A DNA stretch of 64,000 bases from Actinomyces wuliandei (lineage in GTDB: Bacteria > Actinomycetota > Actinomycetes > Actinomycetales > Actinomycetaceae): assembly GCF_004010955.1 (NCBI RefSeq), contig NZ_CP025227.1:2790001-2854000 (forward strand). The letters run 5' to 3'. A program made the position numbers and the translations under genes. The notes under the pieces were generated by a model, which worked only from the letters and a program-made list of their open reading frames with translations, was not told the origin of the DNA and searched no databases. Below are positions 1 through 7,515 of this stretch, in pieces; positions within the stretch are counted from its first letter, which is position 1, and each line of letters starts with the position of its first letter.

Positions 1-1011
1 CATGGAGTAGCCCACCAGGGCCGGCCCCTCGTTGTAGACCGCCCCGTAGACCGGGTCGTACCACCCGTAGACCGAATCCGGGGTAGCGCTGGCCGCCTGC
101 CCCCCGTAGGGCAGGTCCTCCAGCCGGTCGGCCAGGTCCACCAGCGTGCCCGTAGCATAGACCGCCCCTTCGGAGGCCAGCAGCGCGTTGAGCGCCGACA
201 TGCGCCCCCTGCTGCCCTCCTCGGCGACCGCACCGTAGAGCTGGTCGGCCCACGCCCCCTCGCCCTCACGTGGGTCCACCCCGCTGAGCGTGGCCGCGGC
301 CAGCACGTGCCCCAGCACCCCTACCGCCTCGCCCAGCCCCTCGGCGTCGTCGATCTCGAAGGAGCCCTCGCTGCCGACCGACCCGTAGCGCTGCTGCAGC
401 ATCAGCACGTTGTCCACGAACCCCTCCACGCCGAAGGTGTTCACGAAGGACGCCCCGTAGGTGGGCACGTCCTGGTGCTTGGCCATCTCCGCCAGGACCT
501 GCTCCACAGTGCGCCCGTCCTCAGCCACCCCTTCGGGACTGCGCCGCGCCTGGTTCAGGGCGGTGGCGTCGCCGCGCCCGCCCGCCACCGCCAGGGAGTT
601 GTAGGCCACCACGTTGGCCGCGGTGTCCTCCGCCCCGTCAGGCAGGTAGTAGCACACCCGCCCCTCAGGTGTCGCCATCGTGACCCCCTGGGAGTTCATG
701 TCCACAGCCTCCTGCCGACGCGTGCGCAGCTCGTGGGCCACCTCCTGGAGGTGCACCACCGCCTGCCCCCAGCCCGCGCCCGCCCCCACAGGCACAGGCC
801 CACCACCTCCACCACCAGCAGCCGCGCCGACCCACGCCCCGCCCCCGCCAGGCAGCGTCTTCCACTCCACCGACTCCACCACAGGCTCACCCACCCGGTT
901 CACGTTACGAGCCCGCACCTGCAACCGCTCCGTGTCAGCCATCGCCGCCCACAGCTCCAGCCCCACCACGTACGACAGCAGCTTCTCCGGATCCAGGCTC
1001 ACAAAAACCAC
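1..1011 (-). CDS. Large WXG-associated secreted-type protein, 3' end beyond the window
   Basis: The reading frame is open from a GTG at 1011 through position 1 (337 codons seen), so the C-terminus lies outside the window. I chose this GTG because GGAGGT lies 6 bases upstream and the resulting start (VVFVSLDPEKL) matches the start of the paralogues at 5470 and 9675 (MATIFLDPERL). The N-terminal ~100 residues look like a helical WXG-type targeting domain. A helical domain follows in which ALNALLASEG...LVDLADRLEDL corresponds to VNELLGG...FLSALGARMEQV of the paralogues. The gene follows the small WXG-like gene at 1052-1357, the same order as in the other copies. It is the most diverged member of the family seen here. 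The function is unknown; a type VII secretion substrate is an inference from context. Confidence 0.6.
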   Translation of the reverse strand, partial: MVFVSLDPEKLLSYVVGLELWAAMADTERLQVRARNVNRVGEPVVESVEWKTLPGGGGAWVGAAAGGGGGGPVPVGAGAGWGQAVVHLQEVAHELRTRRQEAVDMNSQGVTMATPEGRVCYYLPDGAEDTAANVVAYNSLAVAGGRGDATALNQARRSPEGVAEDGRTVEQVLAEMAKHQDVPTYGASFVNTFGVEGFVDNVLMLQQRYGSVGSEGSFEIDDAEGLGEAVGVLGHVLAAATLSGVDPREGEGAWADQLYGAVAEEGSRGRMSALNALLASEGAVYATGTLVDLADRLEDLPYGGQAASATPDSVYGWYDPVYGAVYNEGPALVGYSM

Positions 1012-1051
1012 GACCACACCTCCGTCCTGGCCTGACAGGTACTCATCACGG

Positions 1052-1357
1052 CTACTCGTCCCACTTCGTGTCCGCCTCGTCACTGCCCTCGGGCACCTGG
1101 TCCTCCTCCTGGTTGATAGCCGACTGCACGTCAGTCTGGACCTCTTCCACCCTGTCACGCACAGCCTGGACACCAGTGTCAATAGACTCAGCAAACTCAG
1201 CAGCCTTGGGCGAGTCCCACGCCCCGGCCAGGCCGCCGGCCACGTCACTGACACCCGTAGGCGGCGTCACCGCCGTCGCAGCCACCGAAGCAGTAAGACC
1301 GACATCGCCATCGACGCCCGACGCCGCCAGCACCACACCGGTCCTGAGCCGCTCCAT
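1052..1357 (-). CDS. Small WXG100-like protein
   Basis: This 101-residue helical protein has a central WDSPKAAEF motif, resembling the W-x-G/S turn between two helices of WXG100 (ESAT-6-like) proteins, and a long acidic C-terminal helix (DRVEEVQTDV...). The start is the ATG at 1357, preceded by a strong GGAGGAGG-type ribosome binding site; a longer in-frame extension upstream has no such site. The stop lies 40 bases before the start of the large gene that follows, so the two are probably co-transcribed as a small/large pair like 9742-10023 with 7516-9675. The N-terminal third (V-D-G-D-V-G-L-T-A-S) is unusually long and non-helical for a WXG100 protein. The family is inferred from motif, size and context. 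Confidence 0.6.
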   Translation of the reverse strand: MERLRTGVVLAASGVDGDVGLTASVAATAVTPPTGVSDVAGGLAGAWDSPKAAEFAESIDTGVQAVRDRVEEVQTDVQSAINQEEDQVPEGSDEADTKWDE

Positions 1358-1379
1358 CGCCGACCTCCTCCTGTTCTCA

Positions 1380-3320
1380 TCAGCCCCCGAACCTGCTGGG
1401 GCCGTCGTCGCCGCCCCTGGCGGCACTGGCACCCTGGTCGAAAGAGTCGGAACTGTCCTCGTAGGCATCACTGACTGCAGGGTCAGCAGTAGTCGGGAAC
1501 TGGTCGGCCAGGTGCTCGAAGGCATTCCTCACCCTCTCCTGGTCGGCCTCGTCAGAGGAGCCGAGGAGCTCCCACCTAAGAGTCCCGTCCTCGTTGATGA
1601 GCACACCAGCCTTCTCCGCCTCACCCCAGGCAGCAAGCTGCTCCGACGTGACAGTACCAGAAGCGATCAACTGGAGGACCAGGGCCTTACTGGCCACATG
1701 ACCGGGCTCGGAGTGGAGATCAGCCCCGTTGACAGCAGCCAGCAGGGGATGAGCGGCCAACACCTGGCCCAGAGCAGCAACCAGCCCCTGGTCACCACGA
1801 GCCTGCGTGTAGACGACACGGCTGCCGCCACCGACTCCGTCATGGACAACAGCCGTGAGGCCCATGAGCCCGTCGATCCAGGAGTTGACCCGCGCGTCAG
1901 CGTCCTCGCCCTGACGGACCGCCTCCTCACTAATAGACGCGGCAACAAAACCCTGCGCACGCAGAAGACCCCCTACAGCGTCCTCCAGGTCACCCGACCG
2001 CCCCGTCGCCTCATAGACATCCGTAGCGTGGGCGAACCTCCTGTCGTTGACAAGACTGAGCCGCTCGGTGAGTGGATCCAGACCGTGATCGTCCTGACCA
2101 ACCACACCGACCAGCGAAGACAGGGCGCAGTTCGAGAACAACGCCTGAGACGGCACACCACCCCAATAGGAACCTCCGAACTCACTGGTAGCAGCAGCGT
2201 AGGTGCTGGCTCCTGCCCCCGACCTGCCACCTCTTTCCTGAACAGACAGATCAACACCGGGGGTGTAGACGGCCAGGACCCGGCTGATGCTGTCACGCGC
2301 GGAGCGACTCAACGCGAGGTCGTCGGTCTCACCGATCTCGTTAAGCAGGCCCGACACCGCCACAGCCGCCTGGTCAGCCAGAGCAACCTGGGCAGACGTG
2401 GCAGCAGCAGTGTCAATGTCACCCAGGGCGCTCACCGCCTGGGCCATCCCCACCACCGCGTCGGTCCACTGGTTGTCCCCGATACTGGAGCGCGAAGCGA
2501 TACCCCGGATACGGGCAACAGCATCAGCATCAGAACCCAGCCCCTGAGGCGCCAGCCAGTGGGCGGCAGCCTGGGGGCTGTGGCTCATGGCCTCCACGAC
2601 CCCCTGGAGGGAGTTGAGCGAGCCGCCCTCCAGGCAGGGACCAACCACCTGCCTGGCATACGTGCCCACAGGAGTCTGGGCACCACGCTCAGCGGCGTAG
2701 ACATCCACCACACCCTGGTCCACCTGCTCCATCCTGGCCCCCAGCGCGCTCAGGAACTCAGCACCAAACACCACCTCCTGCCCACCCAGCAGCTCGTTGA
2801 CCACGGTGACCCTCCCGTAGTCCCCCTCACCGTCCACACAGTCCCCGATCTCCTCAGCCACCTCACGCGCCCTGTCCTCCCCCCACGCCCGGGACGCCCC
2901 CGCCAGGGCACGCCCCAGCAGACCAGCCAGCTCCACACCCGCACCCGGACGCTCCTCCACCTGCCCATAGGCGCTGTCACGAGTCACGTAGTCCTCAGCC
3001 TCCAGCGGCAGACCCGTCAGCCCCTCACCACCCACCTGGTCAACCAGCGCCTGCGCATAGGCAGGATCCCCCTCCACACCCGCCCTGACCGAGGCCAGCA
3101 CCTCCTCGTAGGACCGCCCACTACCAGGCACCCCACCACCCACCAGCTCCTCCAGCTCACGACCATCAACCACACCAGAGCCCCCGCCCGACGACGACAC
3201 CGGCACCGGCAGCAGCCCCACCCCCAAGACACACACCACCAGCACCACAACAACCCACCAGCCTCGGCCGGCGTCCACTCCATTCACACGTCTCGCAACC
3301 GCATCAACCAGACCTCGCAT
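1380..3320 (-). CDS. Mosaic paralogue with a transmembrane N-terminus in place of the WXG-like domain
   Basis: This 646-residue protein is nearly identical to the neighbour at 3326-5470 over most of its length but has a different start. Residues 1-45 form a positively charged stretch and a membrane helix (WWVVVVLVVCVLGVGLLPV) where the neighbour has its 110-residue WXG-like domain. The shared sequence begins at GVVDGRELEELVGGGVP. Two internal segments also differ from the neighbour: about residues 355-382 (DNA about 2176-2258) and about 490-547 (DNA 1679-1850). The C-terminal tail is acidic and glycine rich. Only 5 bases separate this gene from the previous stop. It may be a recombinant, membrane-anchored version of a secreted protein, or a 5'-truncated copy that gained a new start. 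Confidence 0.6.
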   Translation of the reverse strand: MRGLVDAVARRVNGVDAGRGWWVVVVLVVCVLGVGLLPVPVSSSGGGSGVVDGRELEELVGGGVPGSGRSYEEVLASVRAGVEGDPAYAQALVDQVGGEGLTGLPLEAEDYVTRDSAYGQVEERPGAGVELAGLLGRALAGASRAWGEDRAREVAEEIGDCVDGEGDYGRVTVVNELLGGQEVVFGAEFLSALGARMEQVDQGVVDVYAAERGAQTPVGTYARQVVGPCLEGGSLNSLQGVVEAMSHSPQAAAHWLAPQGLGSDADAVARIRGIASRSSIGDNQWTDAVVGMAQAVSALGDIDTAAATSAQVALADQAAVAVSGLLNEIGETDDLALSRSARDSISRVLAVYTPGVDLSVQERGGRSGAGASTYAAATSEFGGSYWGGVPSQALFSNCALSSLVGVVGQDDHGLDPLTERLSLVNDRRFAHATDVYEATGRSGDLEDAVGGLLRAQGFVAASISEEAVRQGEDADARVNSWIDGLMGLTAVVHDGVGGGSRVVYTQARGDQGLVAALGQVLAAHPLLAAVNGADLHSEPGHVASKALVLQLIASGTVTSEQLAAWGEAEKAGVLINEDGTLRWELLGSSDEADQERVRNAFEHLADQFPTTADPAVSDAYEDSSDSFDQGASAARGGDDGPSRFGG

Positions 3321-3325
3321 CTACC

Positions 3326-5470
3326 TCAGCCCCCGAACCTGCTGGGGCCGTCGTCGCCGCCCCTGGCGGCACTGGCACCCTGGTCGAAAGAGTCGGAACT
3401 GTCCTCGTAGGCATCACTGACTGCAGGGTCAGCAGTAGTCGGGAACTGGTCGGCCAGGTGCTCGAAGGCATTCCTCACCCTCTCCTGGTCGGCCTCGTCA
3501 GAGGAGCCGAGGAGCTCCCACCTAAGAGTCCCGTCCTCGTTGATGAGTACACCAGCCTTCTCCGCCTCACCCCAGGCAGCAAGCTGCTCCGACGTGACAG
3601 TACCAGAAGCGATCAACTGGAGGATAACAGCGCGATTAGCGTTATCCTGCCACTCAGCCTCGAGGTCAGCACCTTCAGTTACCGCCTCCTGGGCGTGGGT
3701 TACGAGTTTCTCCTTGAGAGCGGTAGTTATAGAATCTTTGGCATTAGCTTGAGTGTAATTCATGATCCTGGTTACCGCCTTACCGGCGCCCTCTACTCCA
3801 GGGATAAGGGCCGTGAGGCCCATGAGCCCGTCGATCCAGGAGTTGACCCGCGCGTCAGCGTCCTCGCCCTGACGGACCGCCTCCTTACTAATAGACGCGG
3901 CAACAAAACCCTGCGCACGCAGAAGACCCCCTACAGCGTCCTCCAGGTCACCCGACCGCCCCGTCGCCTCATAGACATCCGTAGCGTGGGCGAACCTCCT
4001 GTCGTTGACAAGACTGAGCCGCTCGGTGAGTGGATCCAGACCGTGATCGTCCTGACCAACCACACCGACCAGCGAAGACAGGGCGCAGTTCGAGAACAAC
4101 GCCTGAGACGGCACACCACCCCAATAGGAACCTCCGAACTGCTCACTGGACATTGTGTAAGTGTCAACGCCTGAGCCTCTTAGGTCCCCGTATTCTTCTA
4201 TAGAATTGTAGATGCCGGGGGTGTAGACGGCCAGGACCCGGCTGATGCTGTCACGCGCGGAGCGACTCAACGCGAGGTCGTCGGTCTCACCGATCTCGTT
4301 AAGCAGGCCCGACACCGCCACAGCCGCCTGGTCAGCCAGAGCAACCTGGGCAGACGTGGCAGCAGCAGTGTCAATGTCACCCAGGGCGCTCACCGCCTGG
4401 GCCATCCCCACCACCGCGTCGGTCCACTGGTTGTCCCCGATACTGGAGCGCGAAGCGATACCCCGGATACGGGCAACAGCATCAGCATCAGAACCCAGCC
4501 CCTGAGGCGCCAGCCAGTGGGCGGCGGCCTGGGGGCTGTGGCTCATGGCCTCCACGACCCCCTGGAGGGAGTTGAGCGAGCCGCCCTCCAGGCAGGGACC
4601 AACCACCTGCCTGGCATACGTGCCCACAGGAGTCTGGGCACCACGCTCAGCGGCGTAGACGTCCAGCGCCCCCTGGTCGACCTGCTCCATCCTGGCCCCC
4701 AGCGCGCTCAGGAACTCAGCACCAAACACCACCTCCTGCCCACCCAGCAGCTCGTTGACCACGGTGACCCTGCCATAGTCCCCCTCACCGTCCACACAGT
4801 CCCCGATCTCCTCAGCCACCTCACGCGCCCTGTCCTCCCCCCACGCCCGGGACGCCCCCGCCAGGGCACGCCCCAGCAGACCAGCCAGCTCCACACCCGC
4901 ACCCGGGCGCTCCTCCACCTGCCCATAGGCGCTGTCACGAGTCACGTAGTCCTCAGCCTCCAGCGGCAGACCCGTCAGCCCCTCACCACCCACCTGGTCA
5001 ACCAGCGCCTGCGCATAGGCAGGATCCCCCTCCACACCCGCCCTGACCGAGGCCAGCACCTCCTCGTAGGACCGCCCACTACCAGGCACCCCACCACCCA
5101 CCAGCTCCTCCAACTCACGACCATCAACCACACCCTGGCCCCAGTCGGCCAGCTGCCGGACCGACTCGATGGTCACGTCGTCAGGAATCGTGCACGTGAT
5201 GACACCCTCGGCGTCCATGGCAGCGACCCCGTTCTCATTGAGCTCGACAATCGTGTCCTTGACCCCGCGGACATCCTCGGCGCACGCCCGCAGGTTGTTC
5301 GCGGCGTTGGACGCACTGAGAGGGAAGAAGTCGATCCCCTCATAGGGGTCACCCAGCTCCTCCGACCTCTGGTCGATGCTCCTGCGCGCCTCGTCGCACC
5401 TGTCAGCCACCGAGAACAGCTTGTCAATCTGGACCTGAAGCCTCTCAGGATCAAGAAAAATCGTGGCCAC
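3326..5470 (-). CDS. Large WXG-type protein, mosaic paralogue 2
   Basis: This 714-residue protein starts MATIFLDPERL with a helical WXG-type domain of about 110 residues (LFSVADRCDEARRSID...), then a long helical region shared with the paralogues: DPAYAQALVDQVGGEGLTGL, LLGRALAGASRAW and FLSALGARMEQVDQ. It resembles very large WXG-domain proteins of streptomycetes whose function is not known to me. DNA for the first 110 residues and about 200 bases upstream is essentially identical to the copy at 9305-9889. Most of the rest is essentially identical to 1380-3176. Two inserts (3625-3808 and about 4140-4216) are unlike either copy and visibly poorer in G+C. The C-terminus is the same acidic, glycine-rich tail as in 1380-3320. 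A type VII secretion substrate is inferred from the domain and context. Confidence 0.65.
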   Translation of the reverse strand: MATIFLDPERLQVQIDKLFSVADRCDEARRSIDQRSEELGDPYEGIDFFPLSASNAANNLRACAEDVRGVKDTIVELNENGVAAMDAEGVITCTIPDDVTIESVRQLADWGQGVVDGRELEELVGGGVPGSGRSYEEVLASVRAGVEGDPAYAQALVDQVGGEGLTGLPLEAEDYVTRDSAYGQVEERPGAGVELAGLLGRALAGASRAWGEDRAREVAEEIGDCVDGEGDYGRVTVVNELLGGQEVVFGAEFLSALGARMEQVDQGALDVYAAERGAQTPVGTYARQVVGPCLEGGSLNSLQGVVEAMSHSPQAAAHWLAPQGLGSDADAVARIRGIASRSSIGDNQWTDAVVGMAQAVSALGDIDTAAATSAQVALADQAAVAVSGLLNEIGETDDLALSRSARDSISRVLAVYTPGIYNSIEEYGDLRGSGVDTYTMSSEQFGGSYWGGVPSQALFSNCALSSLVGVVGQDDHGLDPLTERLSLVNDRRFAHATDVYEATGRSGDLEDAVGGLLRAQGFVAASISKEAVRQGEDADARVNSWIDGLMGLTALIPGVEGAGKAVTRIMNYTQANAKDSITTALKEKLVTHAQEAVTEGADLEAEWQDNANRAVILQLIASGTVTSEQLAAWGEAEKAGVLINEDGTLRWELLGSSDEADQERVRNAFEHLADQFPTTADPAVSDAYEDSSDSFDQGASAARGGDDGPSRFGG

Positions 5471-5536
5471 GTCACCCTTACCTCCTTAACTTCACGCGGG
5501 CTGCGGCAGGCCGGGACCCACCGACACGGCAAACCC

Positions 5537-5785
5537 TCACGACAGGCCGTCAATAGCCGCCTGGATGTCATCAGCCAGGCCCGTGAACACCTCAGCCAGG
5601 CCCTGGACACCCTCCCTGACCGCATCAGCCTTGTCATCAGCCAGCGGACCGCTCCAGGTGTCATCAGCGTTAATCTTGCGCGCCCTCGCCCTCCTCAGCC
5701 AAGACCACCAACCCCTCTCCACTCCGACCCTACTAGGGTAGACCAGGGTGGCCGCCCACAGGACGCCTCCCCGGAGGACGGCCAC
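5537..5785 (-). CDS. WXG-like small protein with a chimeric 5' end
   Basis: The last ~47 residues (from ARKINADD, with the TWSGPLADDKADAV motif) are identical to the intact copy at 9742-10023, but the first ~35 residues are unrelated and rich in W, R and V. Identity with the other copy stops at about 5685. The GTG at 5785 has only a weak GAGG close to it, whereas the intact copy has GGAGGG at good spacing. It is either a recombination product that is still expressed from a new start or a 5'-damaged relic. It sits 66 bases before the large WXG-type gene at 5470, as the intact copy does before 9675. Confidence 0.4.
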   Translation of the reverse strand: MAVLRGGVLWAATLVYPSRVGVERGWWSWLRRARARKINADDTWSGPLADDKADAVREGVQGLAEVFTGLADDIQAAIDGLS

Positions 5786-6049
5786 AACCTCAGGCTAAGT
5801 AACGCTCGGACAGTCACGTGGATTACGCTACCATCACAGGCGGTCACTCCGGAAGAACACCCGCAAGAAACACGGGAGACGCCCAGCCCGCGCCACCAGC
5901 ACCCACGACATCCCCGTCGCCGAGGTCCAGACCCTCACCACCAACCCCGACTGAGACCCACCACCAGCGGCCGACAACCACAGCAGCCCCGCCCCAGTGT
6001 GTCAGCGCTCAGACCACCCGGCTGCCGAGGAAGTCTCCGCCCGCGCGCG

Positions 6050-6847
6050 TCAGGGACTGGCCGAGGACGAGGCCGACGGGGAGGCCGACCCTGGGCCAGC
6101 AGGGAGGCTCCCGCTGCGGGCAGGACCGGAGGCTACCTGGGGCAGGCGCGCCAGGGCACCAGCCAGCACGGTACGGAACCCGAGCTCGTAGTCGTCCTCT
6201 CCCGGGCCGGGCCCCCAGGAGCACCCATCCCAGCAGCTCAGCCGGGCCAGGGCGGTGTGCCCGTCAGGGTAGCGCCAGGCCACCAGCGCAGTCACCCGTC
6301 CTAAGTTCCAGGCCCACCCCTGGCCCTCCACGCCCTCCAGCTCCAGCTCCTCCACACGCGCGTTCAGGTAGACCTGCGGGATGTCGTCGAACTCCACCGT
6401 GTCGCTGCCCGCCCGCACCACCCTGGTGGAGGCGGAGTAGTCCAGGCTCAGCCGCCCCAACGGGTCCTGGTCAGACTCCAGCCGGCACGAGTAGGAGTAG
6501 CCCTGCCCGCCACCGGGCAGCACCCCCTGCGGCTGGTGGCTGTAGGAGACGGAGTAGACCCGCATCTCCAGCACCCGCTCCAGCTCCCGGGCGGAGAACA
6601 CCTCGCACAGCGTCTCCTGCGCCAGCGGGGAAGACCCCACCGACGCGGTAGCCGTCGGCTGGGCCGAGCCATCCAGCCGACCTGCCCGCCAGGCCAGGAC
6701 CAGCCCTTCCGCCAGCAGGCCCACCACCAGCAGCACGAGCACCACCAGGGCCACCCCGTGCTGGCGCAGCCACGGCGCCCCAGCCCCCGCCCGGCGCGCG
6801 CCCCGCACGCCCGTCCTCTCCCGGACACCCGCGTCCTGACCGCTCAC
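6050..6847 (-). CDS. Membrane-anchored extracytoplasmic protein of unknown function
   Basis: This is a 265-residue protein. The start is the GTG at 6847, which overlaps the stop of the upstream lipoprotein gene (GTGA) and has GGAGGGGGAG before it; the longer frame to 7012 would overlap that gene and is rejected. Residues ~30-50 are one membrane helix (VALVVLVLLVVGLLAEGLVL) after an arginine-rich cytoplasmic start, giving an N-in, C-out topology. The outer part has two probable disulfide pairs (CEVF...YSCR and SCWDGC) and ends in a Ser/Ala/Pro-rich tail. The CEVF...CRL pattern is reminiscent of DUF3558-type and sensor-lipoprotein folds, but I do not recognise the family. It is translationally coupled to the lipoprotein gene and lies inside the WXG cluster, so a role at the cell surface with the secretion system is plausible. 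Confidence 0.6.
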   Translation of the reverse strand: MSGQDAGVRERTGVRGARRAGAGAPWLRQHGVALVVLVLLVVGLLAEGLVLAWRAGRLDGSAQPTATASVGSSPLAQETLCEVFSARELERVLEMRVYSVSYSHQPQGVLPGGGQGYSYSCRLESDQDPLGRLSLDYSASTRVVRAGSDTVEFDDIPQVYLNARVEELELEGVEGQGWAWNLGRVTALVAWRYPDGHTALARLSCWDGCSWGPGPGEDDYELGFRTVLAGALARLPQVASGPARSGSLPAGPGSASPSASSSASP

Positions 6848-7512
6848 AGCTCCCCCTCCAGGTCCTCGAAGCGCTGTCCCGCCCCCGGCACGGGCTCGCC
6901 CTGGCACACCCACGGCGTCATCGAGGTCGCCAGGTTGACCAGGTTGGCCCGCCTGTCCCCCCGCATCCCGTGACCCGGCTGCACCGAGGCCACCACGTAG
7001 CGGTCCCCGCACACGAACACCGCCGACCCACCAGGCCCAGTAGTGCCATCGTAGTCATCCAGAGCCACCTCCCCCTCGCCGTCCACACCCGCCACACCAA
7101 ACGGCTCACCCTCCTGCCCCGACTGCCAGGCCGAGGCCTGATTGACCGGGCTCTTGCCAGGGTACATCCGCCCGAAGGAGGCTATCACCACCGGGCTGAC
7201 ACTGCGTCCTTCTGCCGCGTATGCAGCGCAGTTGACATACCGGATCCCCCAGTCGTCCTGGTAGCGCACCGACTGCTCAAAGGTCACCGGCTCCTCAAGC
7301 ACCACCTCGAACGAGGAGGTGGGCACGCCCACGCACCCAAACTCCGCCTCCTCCACCGACACGCTCGCAGGCGCCACCGCCCCAACGTCCCCGCCGTCAC
7401 CACCACCCCAGGGCAGCACCGAGCACGCCCCCACCACCACGCACACCAGCAGAACCACACCAGCACGCACGAGACAACCCCGCACAGCACCAGGACCACG
7501 CACCACGACCAC
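6844..7512 (-). CDS. Lipoprotein of unknown function
   Basis: This 222-residue protein has a lipoprotein signal peptide: an arginine-containing start, a hydrophobic core VVLLVCVVVGAC and a lipobox ending V-G-A-C at about residue 29. Several in-frame GTG codons (7512, 7506, 7503) could be the start; GAGGGG just upstream suits 7506 or 7503 best. The mature part has paired cysteines (FGCVG, VNCAAY, FVCGD, WVCQGE) and resembles small extracytoplasmic lipoproteins, but no family is recognised. It starts 3-15 bases after the stop of the large WXG-type gene at 7516 and its stop overlaps the start of the membrane protein gene at 6847, so the three are one transcriptional unit. Confidence 0.65.
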   Translation of the reverse strand: MVVVRGPGAVRGCLVRAGVVLLVCVVVGACSVLPWGGGDGGDVGAVAPASVSVEEAEFGCVGVPTSSFEVVLEEPVTFEQSVRYQDDWGIRYVNCAAYAAEGRSVSPVVIASFGRMYPGKSPVNQASAWQSGQEGEPFGVAGVDGEGEVALDDYDGTTGPGGSAVFVCGDRYVVASVQPGHGMRGDRRANLVNLATSMTPWVCQGEPVPGAGQRFEDLEGEL

Positions 7513-7515
7513 CCC

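Noticed and set aside
1068-3410. 780-residue plus-strand ORF
   Set aside because: It runs antisense to the mosaic paralogue genes and has the Arg/His/Thr/Pro composition of a shadow frame in high-GC DNA; the minus-strand frame has start signals and paralogues.
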